A stretch of 64,000 nt of DNA from Halomonas socia (GCF_010977575.1 NZ_CP048812.1:3472001-3536000), one strand, 5' to 3'. Counted from the first letter of the stretch, positions 1 through 9,419 are shown. Program-made: numbers and translations. Notes: generated from the letters alone by a model not told the origin.

Positions 1-91
1 GCAGACCTCTAAGGCAGCGTGCCAGCCTGACGAATGTTATGTCGATGTAACCGACTATTAGTCAGGCGCTGCGTTGAGGTCAAGGCTGGCG
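1..91. other. Window-edge segment, no gene seen
   Basis: This short stretch lies beyond the 3' end of the minus-strand flgN gene. I see no convincing start codon with a ribosome site, no RNA gene and no clear terminator hairpin in it. It may be the flank of a neighbour outside the window. Confidence 0.5.
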
Positions 92-544
92 TCAGGCCTT
101 TGAGGCGATTCCCACCAATCCCTTGCGCTTGGCCTGGCCGTCCGGCCCATAGAGCGCCTTGCCGGCGGCCTCGTGCAGGAAATTCAGCGTGCGTTGATTG
201 TGACTGAGGCGGGTGGTGATCAGCTCGCCGTTCTGAGCATTCAGGTGGCGGGCGCGCTCGGCGCTGTCACGCATCGCAAGCCAGTTGTTCAGGCAGTCGG
301 CATCGCGGGCCGCAGCCTCGGCGCCGGGCAGCCCCTCGGCGTAGCCGAGCTTGTGCTGGGCATTGCGGCGCTGACTCTCGAGTCGGTCGAGCTCATCGAA
401 CAGGGCCTGCTTGCCGGCTGCCAGCTCGTTGAGCTGCTGGCCATCCACGCGTCCGGCGCACAGCGCTTCACGCTCCTGCTCGAGCAGCGAGACCAGCGCC
501 TCGAGGCGCTGCTGCTGGCGGGTCAGGTGGGCGGCCAGGCTCAT
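92..544 (-). CDS. flgN: FlgN-type flagellar export chaperone
   Basis: This 150-residue, mostly helical, glutamine- and leucine-rich protein fits FlgN. FlgN is the cytoplasmic chaperone that guards the hook-filament junction proteins FlgK and FlgL before export. Sequence conservation in the family is low, so the call leans on size, helical composition and position as the last gene of flgA-flgM-flgN. Its ATG overlaps the flgM stop in an ATGA junction, which implies translational coupling. The client genes flgKL lie on the other strand of the same locus. Confidence 0.85.
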   Translation of the reverse strand: MSLAAHLTRQQQRLEALVSLLEQEREALCAGRVDGQQLNELAAGKQALFDELDRLESQRRNAQHKLGYAEGLPGAEAAARDADCLNNWLAMRDSAERARHLNAQNGELITTRLSHNQRTLNFLHEAAGKALYGPDGQAKRKGLVGIASKA

Positions 545-837
545 GAGCGCGGCGTGCCGCTGTCGTGGCCGAGCATGTCGCGTACGCTGTCGATCAGGCC
601 GTCGGCGATGCGTTCGGCGCGGATGTCGAGCTTGCCGTCGCTGATCGCCTGGCGAATCTCCTCGACGCGGGCCATGTCGATGTCCTGGCCGCTATTGGCG
701 CCGGTATCGCTCAAGTGCGTGACCGCTGCCGGGCTGCCGGGCTTGGTCGGCGCGTTGCCGGTCGACGTCGTCTTGCTGGTGTTGCCGGGCTCGCCTTGCT
801 GGGGGCGTGCCAGGGGGTGGGAGCTATCGATTTTCAC
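541..837 (-). CDS. flgM: FlgM anti-sigma-28 factor
   Basis: FlgM holds the flagellar sigma factor FliA inactive until the hook is finished and FlgM is exported. I chose the GTG at 837, giving 98 residues beginning VKIDSSHP. It has a GAGAGG ribosome site 7 bases upstream and yields the usual family length of about 97. The open frame continues to an ATG at 912, but that extension is not FlgM-like and runs through a FliA-type promoter. The N-terminal half is low-complexity and polar (Pro, Gly, Thr, Ser), as expected for an unfolded export segment. The C-terminal half carries the conserved sigma-binding helices, including LDIRAERIADGLIDSVRDML. Confidence 0.93.
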   Translation of the reverse strand: MKIDSSHPLARPQQGEPGNTSKTTSTGNAPTKPGSPAAVTHLSDTGANSGQDIDMARVEEIRQAISDGKLDIRAERIADGLIDSVRDMLGHDSGTPRS

Positions 838-869
838 GGGAAGCCTCTCTCGCTCAGTCCTTTCCCCTA

Positions 870-896
870 GTATCGGCGGGGAGAGGGCGAACTTGA
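870..896 (-). promoter_or_regulatory. Sigma-28 (FliA) promoter of flgMN
   Basis: Read on the minus strand, TCAAGTTC is followed by 11 bases and then GCCGATAC. This matches the FliA architecture (TAAAGTTT, N11, GCCGATAA) with two -35 differences and one -10 difference. It lies 33 bases upstream of the flgM GTG, so flgMN can be expressed as a late-class unit independently of flgA. Confidence 0.8.
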
Positions 897-924
897 ATAC
901 TATTTTTGACAATCGCTGTCGAGC

Positions 925-1647
925 TTAAAAATCGACGCTGAGCCGATTGCGGCCGCTGACTTCGGCGTTGAGGATCTCGCGATTGGCGAGCCGCACGCGG
1001 ATCTCGCGGCCCATGCCGCCGCTGTCCAGGGCCTGGCCCTCGCGGCTGATTGCAAAGCCGTTGCCTACCGCTTCGATGCGTACCGAGGCGCCGCGTTCCA
1101 CCAGCGTGACCTCGCGCAGCTGCTGCGAGGTAATGGCGCTGCCGGCGCGTAGTGCGCGGGCACTCTCCTGACCGATGACCTCATCGAGGTCGGTGAGCAC
1201 GCCGCGCGGCAGGCTGCCAAGCTCCGCTTCGCTGAGTTCCAGCATATCGGCATTGATCACGGTGCCGGCGGGGATGTCCTGGCGCAGCACCACATAGTCG
1301 CCGATTACCGCCACCGAGGCCTGCATGTAGCGGATCTGCTGGCCCTGATCGCCGCAGCGCACCCCCACCGAGATCCGGCCTTGAGATGGGGCGCGTTCAT
1401 TAGGAATAAACGGCTCCGGCGACTCGCACGCCGGCAGATGCGCCGAGGGCGGATGCACTTCGATATGCACCTCGCTGCCCAGCGACTGGCTGCGTTCGTA
1501 TAGGAAGCCGTGCACGCGCTCGACCAGCAGCTGGCTCGAGGCGTCGGCGCTGGCCACCATCGGCAGGCCTAGGCACAGCGCCGCCAGCAGCGCGGCCTGA
1601 CGCGGGCGCGGCGCAATAACAGCACGAACAAGATGAACTAGCGGCAT
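925..1647 (-). CDS. flgA: FlgA, P-ring assembly chaperone
   Basis: FlgA is a periplasmic chaperone needed for FlgI to polymerise into the P ring. The 240-residue product has an N-terminal secretion signal: basic residues, then a hydrophobic stretch around residues 18-30 ending near VASADA. The C-terminal half carries the SAF/FlgA region, including a VVLRQDIPAGTVI segment near residues 123-135. An AGAGGA ribosome site precedes the ATG. It is divergent from flgB and upstream of flgM. Confidence 0.94.
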   Translation of the reverse strand: MPLVHLVRAVIAPRPRQAALLAALCLGLPMVASADASSQLLVERVHGFLYERSQSLGSEVHIEVHPPSAHLPACESPEPFIPNERAPSQGRISVGVRCGDQGQQIRYMQASVAVIGDYVVLRQDIPAGTVINADMLELSEAELGSLPRGVLTDLDEVIGQESARALRAGSAITSQQLREVTLVERGASVRIEAVGNGFAISREGQALDSGGMGREIRVRLANREILNAEVSGRNRLSVDF

Positions 1648-1847
1648 GGTGAGGTCCTCTGCGCAGCGCGCAGGCGAGGTTGACCGAGGATCACGATTCT
1701 AGGCCGCTTGGCGGAAACGCAACGCCGAAAATGACGCGCAAAGCGGCCCCTGTTTGTGCCTTTGTCCTGACGCCGGCTCATCTATTCTCCACGCTGACCC
1801 AATACCCCAAGGGCCGCCAACGGCCATCGAGAAGGGAGGCTCAGCGG

Positions 1848-2261
1848 ATGATCGACAAACTCTCGGGTGCCCTGAATTTCCATCAGGAAGCCCTCAATCT
1901 GCGCGCCGAGCGCCACGAAGTGCTGGCGGGCAATATCGCCAACGCCGACACGCCCAACTACAAGGCGCGCGACATGGATTTCTCCCGCGAGCTTTCCAAG
2001 GTGATGGAGAGCGGGCGGTCCGGTGGCCAGGGCCTGGCCCTGGCCACCACTTCGGCGCGGCACATTCCCGCCCAGGCCAGCGCACCGGCCACCCAGGAGC
2101 TGCTCTACCGGGTGCCGGACCAGCCGAGCCTGGATGGCAACACCGTGGACATGGACCGCGAGCGCACCCAGTTCGCCGATAACGCGGTGCGCTACCAGGC
2201 GGCACTGACCATGATCAACAGCCGCATCCAGGGCCTCAAGTCGGCCATGCAGCCCGAGTAA
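1848..2261 (+). CDS. flgB: FlgB, proximal rod protein
   Basis: FlgB is one of the proximal rod proteins that carry torque through the periplasm. I chose the ATG at 1848 ([20 protein letters not shown], 137 residues) because it has a GGGAGG site and matches the family N-terminus. The frame is open further upstream, but without FlgB similarity. The rod/hook motif [17 protein letters not shown] is present near residue 33. It starts the plus-strand run flgBCDEFGHIJ. Confidence 0.96.
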   Translation: MIDKLSGALNFHQEALNLRAERHEVLAGNIANADTPNYKARDMDFSRELSKVMESGRSGGQGLALATTSARHIPAQASAPATQELLYRVPDQPSLDGNTVDMDRERTQFADNAVRYQAALTMINSRIQGLKSAMQPE

Positions 2262-2273
2262 CAGGAGCAGTCC

Positions 2274-2681
2274 ATGTCGATGTTTTCCGTCTTCGATATA
2301 TCCGGTTCGGCGATGAGCGCCCAGTCGCAGCGCATGAACGCCACCGCCAGCAACCTCGCCAATGCCGATAGCGTGGCCGGCCCCGACGGCGAGGCCTACC
2401 GCGCCAAGCAGGTCATGTTCGAGACCCAGGCCCAGGGCCGCCACGGCGTGGGCGGCGTGCGCGTCAGCGAAGTGGTCGAGGACCAGAGCCCGCTGCGCAT
2501 GGAGTACCGCCCCGAACACCCACTGGCCGACGAGCAGGGCTATGTGCAGATGCCCAACGTCGAGCCGGTCCACGAGATGGTCAACATGATCTCGGCGTCG
2601 CGCTCCTACCAGGCCAACGTCGAAGTGATGAACACCAGCAAGCAGATGATGCTCAAGACCTTGACCATCGGGGAGGGCTGA
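2274..2681 (+). CDS. flgC: FlgC, proximal rod protein
   Basis: The 135-residue product is a proximal rod subunit assembled with FlgB and FlgF. The N-terminal motif [13 protein letters not shown] and the C-terminal coiled-coil motif [20 protein letters not shown] are both intact. An AGGAG ribosome site lies 12 bases after the flgB stop, in a tight operon. Confidence 0.97.
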   Translation: MSMFSVFDISGSAMSAQSQRMNATASNLANADSVAGPDGEAYRAKQVMFETQAQGRHGVGGVRVSEVVEDQSPLRMEYRPEHPLADEQGYVQMPNVEPVHEMVNMISASRSYQANVEVMNTSKQMMLKTLTIGEG

Positions 2682-2683
2682 TC

Positions 2684-3361
2684 GTGTCCAACATCATCGA
2701 TAGCGGCGTCATTAACAGCATGAATGCCACCGACGGCGCCGGCAGCGCGCGTCAGTCCGACGACCTGCGTGAAAGCTTCATGACCCTGCTGATCACTCAG
2801 CTGCAGAACCAGGACCCGCTGAACCCGATGGAAAACGCCGAGATGACCTCGCAGTTGGCGCAGATCAACACCGTCAGCGGCATCGAGGAGCTCAACAGCA
2901 CCCTCGAAGGGATCACCGGCCAGATCGATGCTGGCCACACCTTGCAAGCCATCGCCTTGATCGGCCAGGGCGTGCTGGTGCCGGGTGACCGGATATTGGT
3001 TGGCGAGGAGGGTACGACACCCTTTGGTGTCGAGTTGGCGCAGTCTGCCGACGAGGTGGCCGTAACGATTCGTGATGGCGCTGGCCAGGTCGTACGGCGC
3101 TTCGACGTTGGCCCGATGGAGGCCGGTGTCGAGTCCTTCGAATGGGACGGCAAGCTTGAAGATGGCGAGAAGGCACCGGAAGGAGCCTACAGCGTCAGTG
3201 TCGAGGCGAGTTCCGGCGATCGCCAAGTCGATGCGACTGCACTCAACTATGCCGTAGTCAATGGTGTTTCCAGCGACAGCGACGGTGCTCCGCGCCTCGA
3301 TCTGGGCGGTATCAGCGAGCAGGCCTCGCTCAACGACATTCGCCAGATTCTGAGCATTTAA
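2684..3361 (+). CDS. flgD: FlgD, hook cap scaffold
   Basis: FlgD caps the growing hook and directs FlgE polymerisation. The product is 225 residues from a GTG start preceded by a GGGGAGGG site. The conserved N-terminal block FMTLLITQLQNQDPLNPMEN lies near residues 32-51. A FlgD Ig-like/tudor region follows (GDRILVGEEG onward, FEWDGKLEDGEKAPEGAYSV). Codon use in the C-terminal half is somewhat less GC-biased than in neighbouring genes, as in the adjacent flgE insertion. Confidence 0.96.
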   Translation: MSNIIDSGVINSMNATDGAGSARQSDDLRESFMTLLITQLQNQDPLNPMENAEMTSQLAQINTVSGIEELNSTLEGITGQIDAGHTLQAIALIGQGVLVPGDRILVGEEGTTPFGVELAQSADEVAVTIRDGAGQVVRRFDVGPMEAGVESFEWDGKLEDGEKAPEGAYSVSVEASSGDRQVDATALNYAVVNGVSSDSDGAPRLDLGGISEQASLNDIRQILSI

Positions 3362-3434
3362 CCGACGTATATTGTGAATCGCACAACAACCGATAGAAGA
3401 ACAGACACCAAACGGTGACACAGGGAGAAAGATA

Positions 3435-4838
3435 ATGAGTTTTTCACAAGCCTTGAGCGGATTGAACGCAGCGTCTGCTAGTCTCGGCGCCTTGGGCAAC
3501 AACATTGCCAACTCGCAGACAGTGGGTTTCAAGGGCTCCAGCACTCAGTTCGCCGATATCTACGCTGGTTCGGTGGGTCTGGGTACGCGGGTCTCCGCGA
3601 CCGTGCAGAACTTCAACGAAGGCAACCTCGAGTCGACCAACCGCAACCTCGACCTGGCGGTCAGTGGTGAAGGCTTCCTGCGCTATGAGCAGGGTGGCGA
3701 GGTTGTCTACTCGCGCAACGGCCAGCTCAACCTGACCCCGGACGGTACCCTGGTCAATGCCCAGGGCGCGCAGCTGATGGGCTATGGCCTCAACGCCGCC
3801 GGTGAAGTCCAGGTCGGCGGCCAGCCGCAGGTGCTCAATGTCCCCGCCGACGAGATGCCGGCCGGTGCCACCCAGAACGTCGGCACCACCATCAACCTGG
3901 ATTCCCGTGAACTCCTCGGTGACACTAGCAGCACGACCACCAGCAATGGTGTGGATATCGATTACCACTATTCGAATAACTTTACCGTCTACGACTCTTT
4001 GGGCAATCCGCGCAATGTGACGGTGTATTACGAGAAGGCGGGCGGGGAGCAGCAGGTTACGCAGGATATAGATGGCATAGATGATGCACTTGCATTTGTC
4101 GATCCTGATAGCGGAACCGTTGTTTATCAAGATCCTAATAACACCGATAATTATTATGATGCAGATGGAAATCTAATTGATTTTGACGATGAGTCATTCG
4201 CGGTGGGTGACTTGGAGCAACAAACAGAGGTTGTTGGTATTCCCAACACTTGGAACGCCAAGGTGGTGATGGACGGCTACTACGATGATGAGAACGACTT
4301 TGACGTGTCCTTCAACAATAACGGTACCCTGGATTCTGAACCCCAGCAGGCCATCAACTTTGGTCCCGACTCTCCACTGGGCGATGACCCCGAACCGCTG
4401 AACTTCGATCTTAACCTGGCCGGCTCCACCCAGTTCGGTAATGACTCCACCACCAGCGCCCTGACCCAGGACGGCTACACCTCCGGTGCCCTCGTCGGCA
4501 TTACCTTCGAGGACGACGGCACCATCATGATGAACTACGCCAACGAGCAGTCGCGGCCCGCCGGCCAGGTTGCCCTGGCTTACTTCCGCAACCCGGAAGG
4601 CCTGCAGCCCAACGGTGACAACGGCTGGACCGCCACCAACGCCTCCGGCCAGGAGCTGGTGGGTGCGCCGGGTACCGGCATGTTCGGTTCCATCGAATCC
4701 GGGGTAGTGGAGATGTCCAACGTCGACATGGCCAAGCAGCTGGTCGACATGATCGTCTCCCAGCGCGCGTACCAGGCCAACTCCCAGACCATCAAGACCC
4801 AGGACGAGATCCTGCAGACCGCCATCAACCTGCGTTGA
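3435..4838 (+). CDS. flgE: FlgE, flagellar hook protein with enlarged acidic insert
   Basis: FlgE builds the flexible hook. The product is 467 residues, longer than the roughly 400 of enteric FlgE. The N-terminal motif (LGNNIANSQTVGFKGSSTQF) and C-terminal D0 helix (IVSQRAYQANSQTIKTQDEI) are intact. The excess lies in the surface-exposed middle. Around residues 206-266 there is a markedly AT-rich, Asp/Asn/Tyr-rich segment with a DADGN loop that looks like a calcium-binding turn. Its base composition differs sharply from the flanking codons, suggesting recombination of the exposed domain. The start has a GGGAGA site. Confidence 0.96.
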   Translation: MSFSQALSGLNAASASLGALGNNIANSQTVGFKGSSTQFADIYAGSVGLGTRVSATVQNFNEGNLESTNRNLDLAVSGEGFLRYEQGGEVVYSRNGQLNLTPDGTLVNAQGAQLMGYGLNAAGEVQVGGQPQVLNVPADEMPAGATQNVGTTINLDSRELLGDTSSTTTSNGVDIDYHYSNNFTVYDSLGNPRNVTVYYEKAGGEQQVTQDIDGIDDALAFVDPDSGTVVYQDPNNTDNYYDADGNLIDFDDESFAVGDLEQQTEVVGIPNTWNAKVVMDGYYDDENDFDVSFNNNGTLDSEPQQAINFGPDSPLGDDPEPLNFDLNLAGSTQFGNDSTTSALTQDGYTSGALVGITFEDDGTIMMNYANEQSRPAGQVALAYFRNPEGLQPNGDNGWTATNASGQELVGAPGTGMFGSIESGVVEMSNVDMAKQLVDMIVSQRAYQANSQTIKTQDEILQTAINLR

Positions 4839-4861
4839 TGACGCCTCGGGGAGATTGAACC

Positions 4862-5620
4862 ATGGATCGCATCCTGTATACCGCCATGAGCGGGGCCAAG
4901 CAGAGCCTCGACCAGCAGTCGGTGGTCAACCACAACCTGTCCAACGCCGCCACCGCCGGCTTTCGCGCCCAGCTGCACGCCATGCGCGCGGTGCCGGTGG
5001 AGGGCGACGGCCTGCTGGCCACGCGCACCTCGGTGGCCGCCACCACTCCGGGCTCGGACTTCTCTCACGGCCCGGTCAGCACCACCGGGCGTGAGCTCGA
5101 CGTGGCGGTGGAGGGCAACGGCTGGCTGGCAGTGCAGACCGACGACGGCGGCGAGGCCTACACCCGCCGCGGCGACCTGCAGGTCGACGGCAACGGCATG
5201 CTGACCAGCGTCGGGCGCCCGGTGATCGGCGCCGACGGCCCGATCATCGTGCCCCTGGAGGCGCAGCTGTCGATCGGTGCCGACGGCACCATCAGCGCCA
5301 TCGGCCCCGGCGAGGATCCCGATGCGCTGGTGCCGGTGGGCCAGCTCAAGCTGGTCGACCCCGCAGACCAGGACCTGATGCGCGGCGACGATGGCCTGTT
5401 CCGGCTGCCACCCGGGGATGACGGCGAGGTGCCGATCCTCGCCGCCAACGAGGACGTGCGCGTGGTCTCCGGGGCACTTGAGGGTAGCAACGTCAGTGCC
5501 ATCGAGTCGATGGTGGCGATGATCGATACCCAGCGTCGCTACGACATGCAGATGAAGGTGATCGAGAGCGCCGACGAGAACGCCCAGCGCGCCAATAACC
5601 TGCTGTCCATTCAAGGCTAA
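4862..5620 (+). CDS. flgF: FlgF, proximal rod protein
   Basis: The product is a 252-residue rod protein. It begins MDRILYTAMSGAKQSLDQQS and has the family motif NHNLSNAATAGFRAQ. The C-terminal helix (VAMIDTQRRYDMQMKVIESA) is complete. A GGGGAGA site precedes the ATG, 23 bases after flgE. Confidence 0.95.
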   Translation: MDRILYTAMSGAKQSLDQQSVVNHNLSNAATAGFRAQLHAMRAVPVEGDGLLATRTSVAATTPGSDFSHGPVSTTGRELDVAVEGNGWLAVQTDDGGEAYTRRGDLQVDGNGMLTSVGRPVIGADGPIIVPLEAQLSIGADGTISAIGPGEDPDALVPVGQLKLVDPADQDLMRGDDGLFRLPPGDDGEVPILAANEDVRVVSGALEGSNVSAIESMVAMIDTQRRYDMQMKVIESADENAQRANNLLSIQG

Positions 5621-5656
5621 GGCTTTTCACCGGGTCACAACCCAAGGAATGTTCCC

Positions 5657-6439
5657 ATGATCAAATCGCTGTGGACCGCCAAGACCGGCCTCGAATCGCA
5701 GCAGGTACAGATGGATGTCATATCCAACAACCTGGCCAACGTCGGCACCAACGGCTTCAAGCGCTCGCGGGCAGTGTTCGAAGACCTGCTGTACCAGAAC
5801 CTGCGCCAGCCCGGCGCCCAGAACGACATCCAGAATGCGCTGCCGTCGGGCATGCAGGTCGGCTCCGGGGTGCGCCCGGTGGCCACCGAGCGGCTGCACA
5901 ACCAGGGCGGCCTGGAGCAGACCGAGAACTCCCGCGACCTGGCCATCAACGGCAAGGGCTTCTTCCAGGTACTGATGCCGGACGGCAACACCGCTTATAC
6001 CCGCGACGGCAGCTTCCAGCTCGACCAGAACGGCCAGATGGTCACCGCCAATGGCTACCCGGTGGAGCCGGCGATCATCCTGCCCGAGAACGCGCTGTCG
6101 GTCAGCGTCGGTGAGGACGGCATCGTCTCGGTCACCCAGCCGGGCAACAACCAGAGCCTGGAAGTTGGCCAGCTAAGCCTGGCGACCTTCGTCAACCCGA
6201 CCGGCCTCGAGAGCATTGGCGGCAACCTCTACCTCGAGACCACCGCCTCCGGCCCGATGAACGAGACCATACCGGGCATGAACGGTGCCGGCCGGCTGAT
6301 GCAGGGCTACGTCGAGACCTCCAATGTCAACGTGGTGGAGGAGATGGTCAGCATGATCCAGACCCAGCGTGCCTATGAGATCAACAGCAAGGCGGTACAG
6401 ACCAGCGATGAAATGCTGGCCCGCCTGAGCCAGATGTGA
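5657..6439 (+). CDS. flgG: FlgG, distal rod protein
   Basis: FlgG forms the distal rod that passes through the P and L rings. The product is 260 residues, the standard length. It carries the family N-terminus ([15 protein letters not shown]), the motif [17 protein letters not shown] and the C-terminal [20 protein letters not shown]. The ATG follows an AAGGAA site. Confidence 0.97.
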   Translation: MIKSLWTAKTGLESQQVQMDVISNNLANVGTNGFKRSRAVFEDLLYQNLRQPGAQNDIQNALPSGMQVGSGVRPVATERLHNQGGLEQTENSRDLAINGKGFFQVLMPDGNTAYTRDGSFQLDQNGQMVTANGYPVEPAIILPENALSVSVGEDGIVSVTQPGNNQSLEVGQLSLATFVNPTGLESIGGNLYLETTASGPMNETIPGMNGAGRLMQGYVETSNVNVVEEMVSMIQTQRAYEINSKAVQTSDEMLARLSQM

Positions 6440-6458
6440 GCATGACGCGGAGCACAGC

Positions 6459-7148
6459 ATGAAACGGCACACTTTCTCACGCGGCCTCTGGCGGCTGCTC
6501 GGCACGCTACTGTTGGCCGCCATCGTTAGCGGCTGCGCTCAGTTGCCGCGGCCCTCGGTGGTCGGCGATCAGGAGCAGGTCAACCTGCCGGACCGCCTGC
6601 CACCCGAGCCCAACGGCTCGATCTACCAGCCGAGCCGCGGCAGCCACCCGCTGTTCGAGGATCGTCGTCCGCGCATGATCGGCGACATCCTGACCATCGT
6701 CCTCGACGAGGAAGTCAGTGCCAGCAAGAACTCCCAGAGCAACGCCGGGCGCAGCGGCTCGGCGGGGCTGTCGTTCCTCGAGCTGCCGGATGCCTTGGAA
6801 CGGCTCGCCGATTATGGCTTCGATATCGAGGGCAATAGCGACTTTTCCGGTGGCGGCGGTTCCGAGGCCAACAACACCTTCACCGGCACCATCACCGTGT
6901 CGGTGCTCGAAGTGATGCACAATGGCAACCTGCGGGTGCGCGGCGAGAAGCAGATCGCCATCAACCAGGGCGTCGAGTTCATCCGCTTCTCGGGGGTCGT
7001 CAACCCGCGCACCATCACCGGCCAGAACACCGTGCCCTCGACCCAGGTCGCCGATGCTCGGATCGAGTACGTCGGCGACGGCTATATCAACGAGGCGCAG
7101 CACATGGGTTGGCTGCAGCGCTTCTTCCTCAATGTTTCACCCTTCTAG
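6459..7148 (+). CDS. flgH: FlgH, L-ring lipoprotein
   Basis: FlgH forms the outer-membrane L ring. The 229-residue product starts with a type II signal. A basic N-terminus is followed by a hydrophobic run and the lipobox VSGC, with the lipidated Cys at residue 26. Conserved FlgH segments include [20 protein letters not shown] and the C-terminal [19 protein letters not shown]. It sits between flgG and flgI as in other gammaproteobacteria. Confidence 0.97.
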   Translation: MKRHTFSRGLWRLLGTLLLAAIVSGCAQLPRPSVVGDQEQVNLPDRLPPEPNGSIYQPSRGSHPLFEDRRPRMIGDILTIVLDEEVSASKNSQSNAGRSGSAGLSFLELPDALERLADYGFDIEGNSDFSGGGGSEANNTFTGTITVSVLEVMHNGNLRVRGEKQIAINQGVEFIRFSGVVNPRTITGQNTVPSTQVADARIEYVGDGYINEAQHMGWLQRFFLNVSPF

Positions 7149-7163
7149 CGGAGCCGCGTGACG

Positions 7164-8297
7164 ATGAAGACGTTCACCGCCCGGCTGCGTGGCAGCCGCC
7201 TACTACAAGCCCTGATGCTGAGCGTGCTGCTCGGCATGGTTGCCAGCCCGCTGCAGGCCGAGCGCCTGCGCGAGCTGGCCGACTTTGCCGGCGTGCGCGA
7301 CAACGCCCTGGTCGGCTACGGCCTGGTGGTGGGGCTCGACGGCACCGGCGACCAGACCATGCAGGCGCCGTTCACTGGCCAGAGCCTGACCAACATGCTC
7401 TCGCAGCTGGGCATCACCGTGCCGCCGGGCACCAACATGCAACTGCGCAACGTCGCCGCGGTGATGGTCACCGCCGACCTGCCGCCGTTCTCCCAGCCCG
7501 GCCAGCGTCTCGACGTCAATGTCTCCTCGGTGGGCAACGCCCGCAGCCTGCGCGGCGGTACCCTGCTGATGACACCACTCAAGGGCGCCGACGGCGACAC
7601 CTACGCTATCGCCCAGGGCAACCTGCTGGTCAGCGGCGCCGGCGCTGAAGCTGGTGGCAGCAGCGTGCAGATCAACCAGCAGGCCGGTGGACGCATCGCT
7701 GGTGGCGCCATGGTCGAACGCGAAGTGCCGCTGCAGCTGGGCGCCAACGGCGGCGTGCTCGACCTGCAGCTCAAGGAGTCGGATTTCGGCACCGCGCGTC
7801 AGGTGGTCCAGGCCATCAACAACGACTTCGGCTGGCCGGTGGCCGCGGCCCAGGACGGCCGCACCATCCGCCTTCAGGGCCCTAGCGACCCCAACGACCG
7901 GGTCAACTTCATGGCGCGGGTCGAGAACCTTCGGGTCACGCCCAACGACGCGCCGGCCAAGGTGGTGGTCAACTCGCGTACCGGCTCGGTGGTGCTCAAC
8001 AGCAGCGTGACCCTGCGCCGCGCCGCGGTCGCCCACGGCAACCTGTCGATTATCATCGACACCGATTTCCAGGTCAGCCAGCCGGCGCCGTTCGGCGAGG
8101 GTGAGACGGTGGTGGTGCCGGATACCGACATCGCCGTCGAGCAGCAGGAGGGCGCGCTGATGATGGTCGAGGGCGCCGATCTCACCGATGTGGTCAACGC
8201 CCTCAACGCGCTGGGTGCCACGCCCAACGACCTGATGGCGATCCTCGAAGCGCTCAAGGCCGCCGGCTCGCTGCGTGCCGAGCTGGAGATCCTCTGA
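7164..8297 (+). CDS. flgI: FlgI, P-ring protein
   Basis: FlgI forms the periplasmic P ring around the rod. I prefer the ATG at 7164 (377 residues) over the GTG at 7158, because the GGAG at 7150-7153 is spaced better for it. A cleavable signal ends near ASPLQA. The mature part begins ERLRELADFAGVRDNALVGY, the canonical FlgI start. Conserved QLRNVAAVMVTADLP and C-terminal ALNALGATPNDLMAILEALK segments are present. The stop overlaps the flgJ ATG by one base. Confidence 0.96.
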   Translation: MKTFTARLRGSRLLQALMLSVLLGMVASPLQAERLRELADFAGVRDNALVGYGLVVGLDGTGDQTMQAPFTGQSLTNMLSQLGITVPPGTNMQLRNVAAVMVTADLPPFSQPGQRLDVNVSSVGNARSLRGGTLLMTPLKGADGDTYAIAQGNLLVSGAGAEAGGSSVQINQQAGGRIAGGAMVEREVPLQLGANGGVLDLQLKESDFGTARQVVQAINNDFGWPVAAAQDGRTIRLQGPSDPNDRVNFMARVENLRVTPNDAPAKVVVNSRTGSVVLNSSVTLRRAAVAHGNLSIIIDTDFQVSQPAPFGEGETVVVPDTDIAVEQQEGALMMVEGADLTDVVNALNALGATPNDLMAILEALKAAGSLRAELEIL

Positions 8298-9388
8298 TGA
8301 GCAACGATCTCGGCGGCCAGTTCGCCCTCGACATGCAGGGCATCCAGCGCTTGCGGCATACCGCCAGCCGCGACCCCAACGCCGGCCTCGACGAAGCCGC
8401 CAAGCAGTTCGAGGCGCTGTTCGTGCAGATGATGATGAAGAGCATGCGCGAGGCCACGCCGCGCTCGGACCTGCTGCACAGCGAGCAGACCGAGTTCTAT
8501 GAGTCGCTGCTCGACCAGCAGTGGGCGCAGCACCTCTCCGGCCGCGGCATCGGCCTTGCCGAGCAGTTGGTCAACCAGCTCGAAGGGCGCGGCATGGTGC
8601 CCGAGCGTGAACAGGCCAGCAGCGAGATCGACTCGTTGATCGCCGGGATTCCCCGCGGCACGCCGCGGGTGCTCAGCGATGGCTTGAGCGCCGGTAACAT
8701 GCCCAGCGATGAGCCTGCTGAACGCGCTGACAATGCGGCCGGCGCGGCGCTGCCGGGCAGCTTCCTGGATGCCCTCGACCTGCAGCGCGGCGCTCGGCAG
8801 GAGGCCGCAGCGCCAACTGAAGCACCGGCCCGCGCCGAGCGCGGCGACCGGCCCGACCACGTGCGTGCCTTCGTCGACGAGCTGGCCGCACCGGCCCAGG
8901 CCGCCAGCCGGGCTACCGGCGTACCGGCCGAGCTGATCCTCGCTCAGGCGGCGCTGGAAACCGGCTGGGGACGCCACGAGATTCCCGATGCCCGCGGAGG
9001 CAACAGCCACAACCTGTTCGGCATCAAGGCCGGCAGCCGCTGGCAGGGTGAGACCACCGACATCACCACCCACGAATACATCGACGGCCAGCGCACGCGG
9101 ATCACCGACACCTTCCGCGTCTACGACTCCTTCGAAGAGGCCTTCACCGACTACGCGGGGCTGATCGGCAACAACCCGCGCTATGCCGGCGTGGTCGAGG
9201 CGCCCAACGCTGAGCGGGCCGCCCGCGCGCTGCAGCAGGGCGGCTACGCCACCGACCCGGCCTACGCCGACAAGCTGGTCGCGATCATGAATACCCTGGG
9301 GCCGATCGATACTGCCGGCCCGACCCTGGCCAGCCGCGAGACGCCGGCCAGCGGCAGCATCTTTGCGCCGGGCAACAGCTGGTTCTGA
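8297..9388 (+). CDS. flgJ: FlgJ, rod scaffold and peptidoglycan hydrolase
   Basis: The product is the two-domain FlgJ type (363 residues). The N-terminal part (about 1-100) is the rod-capping scaffold with EAAKQFEALFVQMMMKSMRE. After a variable Pro/Ala-rich linker (about 125-195) comes a GH73 N-acetylglucosaminidase-like domain. That domain has ILAQAALETGWGRHEI containing the probable catalytic Glu, followed by NSHNLFGIKAG. It locally opens the wall for the growing rod. It is the last gene of the flgB-J run. Confidence 0.96.
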   Translation: MSNDLGGQFALDMQGIQRLRHTASRDPNAGLDEAAKQFEALFVQMMMKSMREATPRSDLLHSEQTEFYESLLDQQWAQHLSGRGIGLAEQLVNQLEGRGMVPEREQASSEIDSLIAGIPRGTPRVLSDGLSAGNMPSDEPAERADNAAGAALPGSFLDALDLQRGARQEAAAPTEAPARAERGDRPDHVRAFVDELAAPAQAASRATGVPAELILAQAALETGWGRHEIPDARGGNSHNLFGIKAGSRWQGETTDITTHEYIDGQRTRITDTFRVYDSFEEAFTDYAGLIGNNPRYAGVVEAPNAERAARALQQGGYATDPAYADKLVAIMNTLGPIDTAGPTLASRETPASGSIFAPGNSWF

Positions 9389-9392
9389 TCAT

Positions 9393-9419
9393 TAAAGAAA
9401 ACCGCGGCGATGCCGATAT
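9393..9419 (+). promoter_or_regulatory. Sigma-28 (FliA) promoter of flgKL
   Basis: TAAAGAAA, an 11-base spacer and GCCGATAT match the FliA consensus closely. The site sits in the 60-base gap after flgJ and 29 bases before the flgK ATG. It separates the late genes flgKL from the middle-class flgB-J run. Confidence 0.85.

Noticed and set aside
1648..1847. Sigma-54 promoter for flgB
   Set aside because: I looked for GG-N10-GC with TGGCAC/TTGC flanks on both strands and found only poor matches.
2606..3544. A 312-codon minus-strand open frame across flgD and the start of flgE
   Set aside because: It lies opposite well-recognised flagellar genes, has no ribosome site and no family resemblance.
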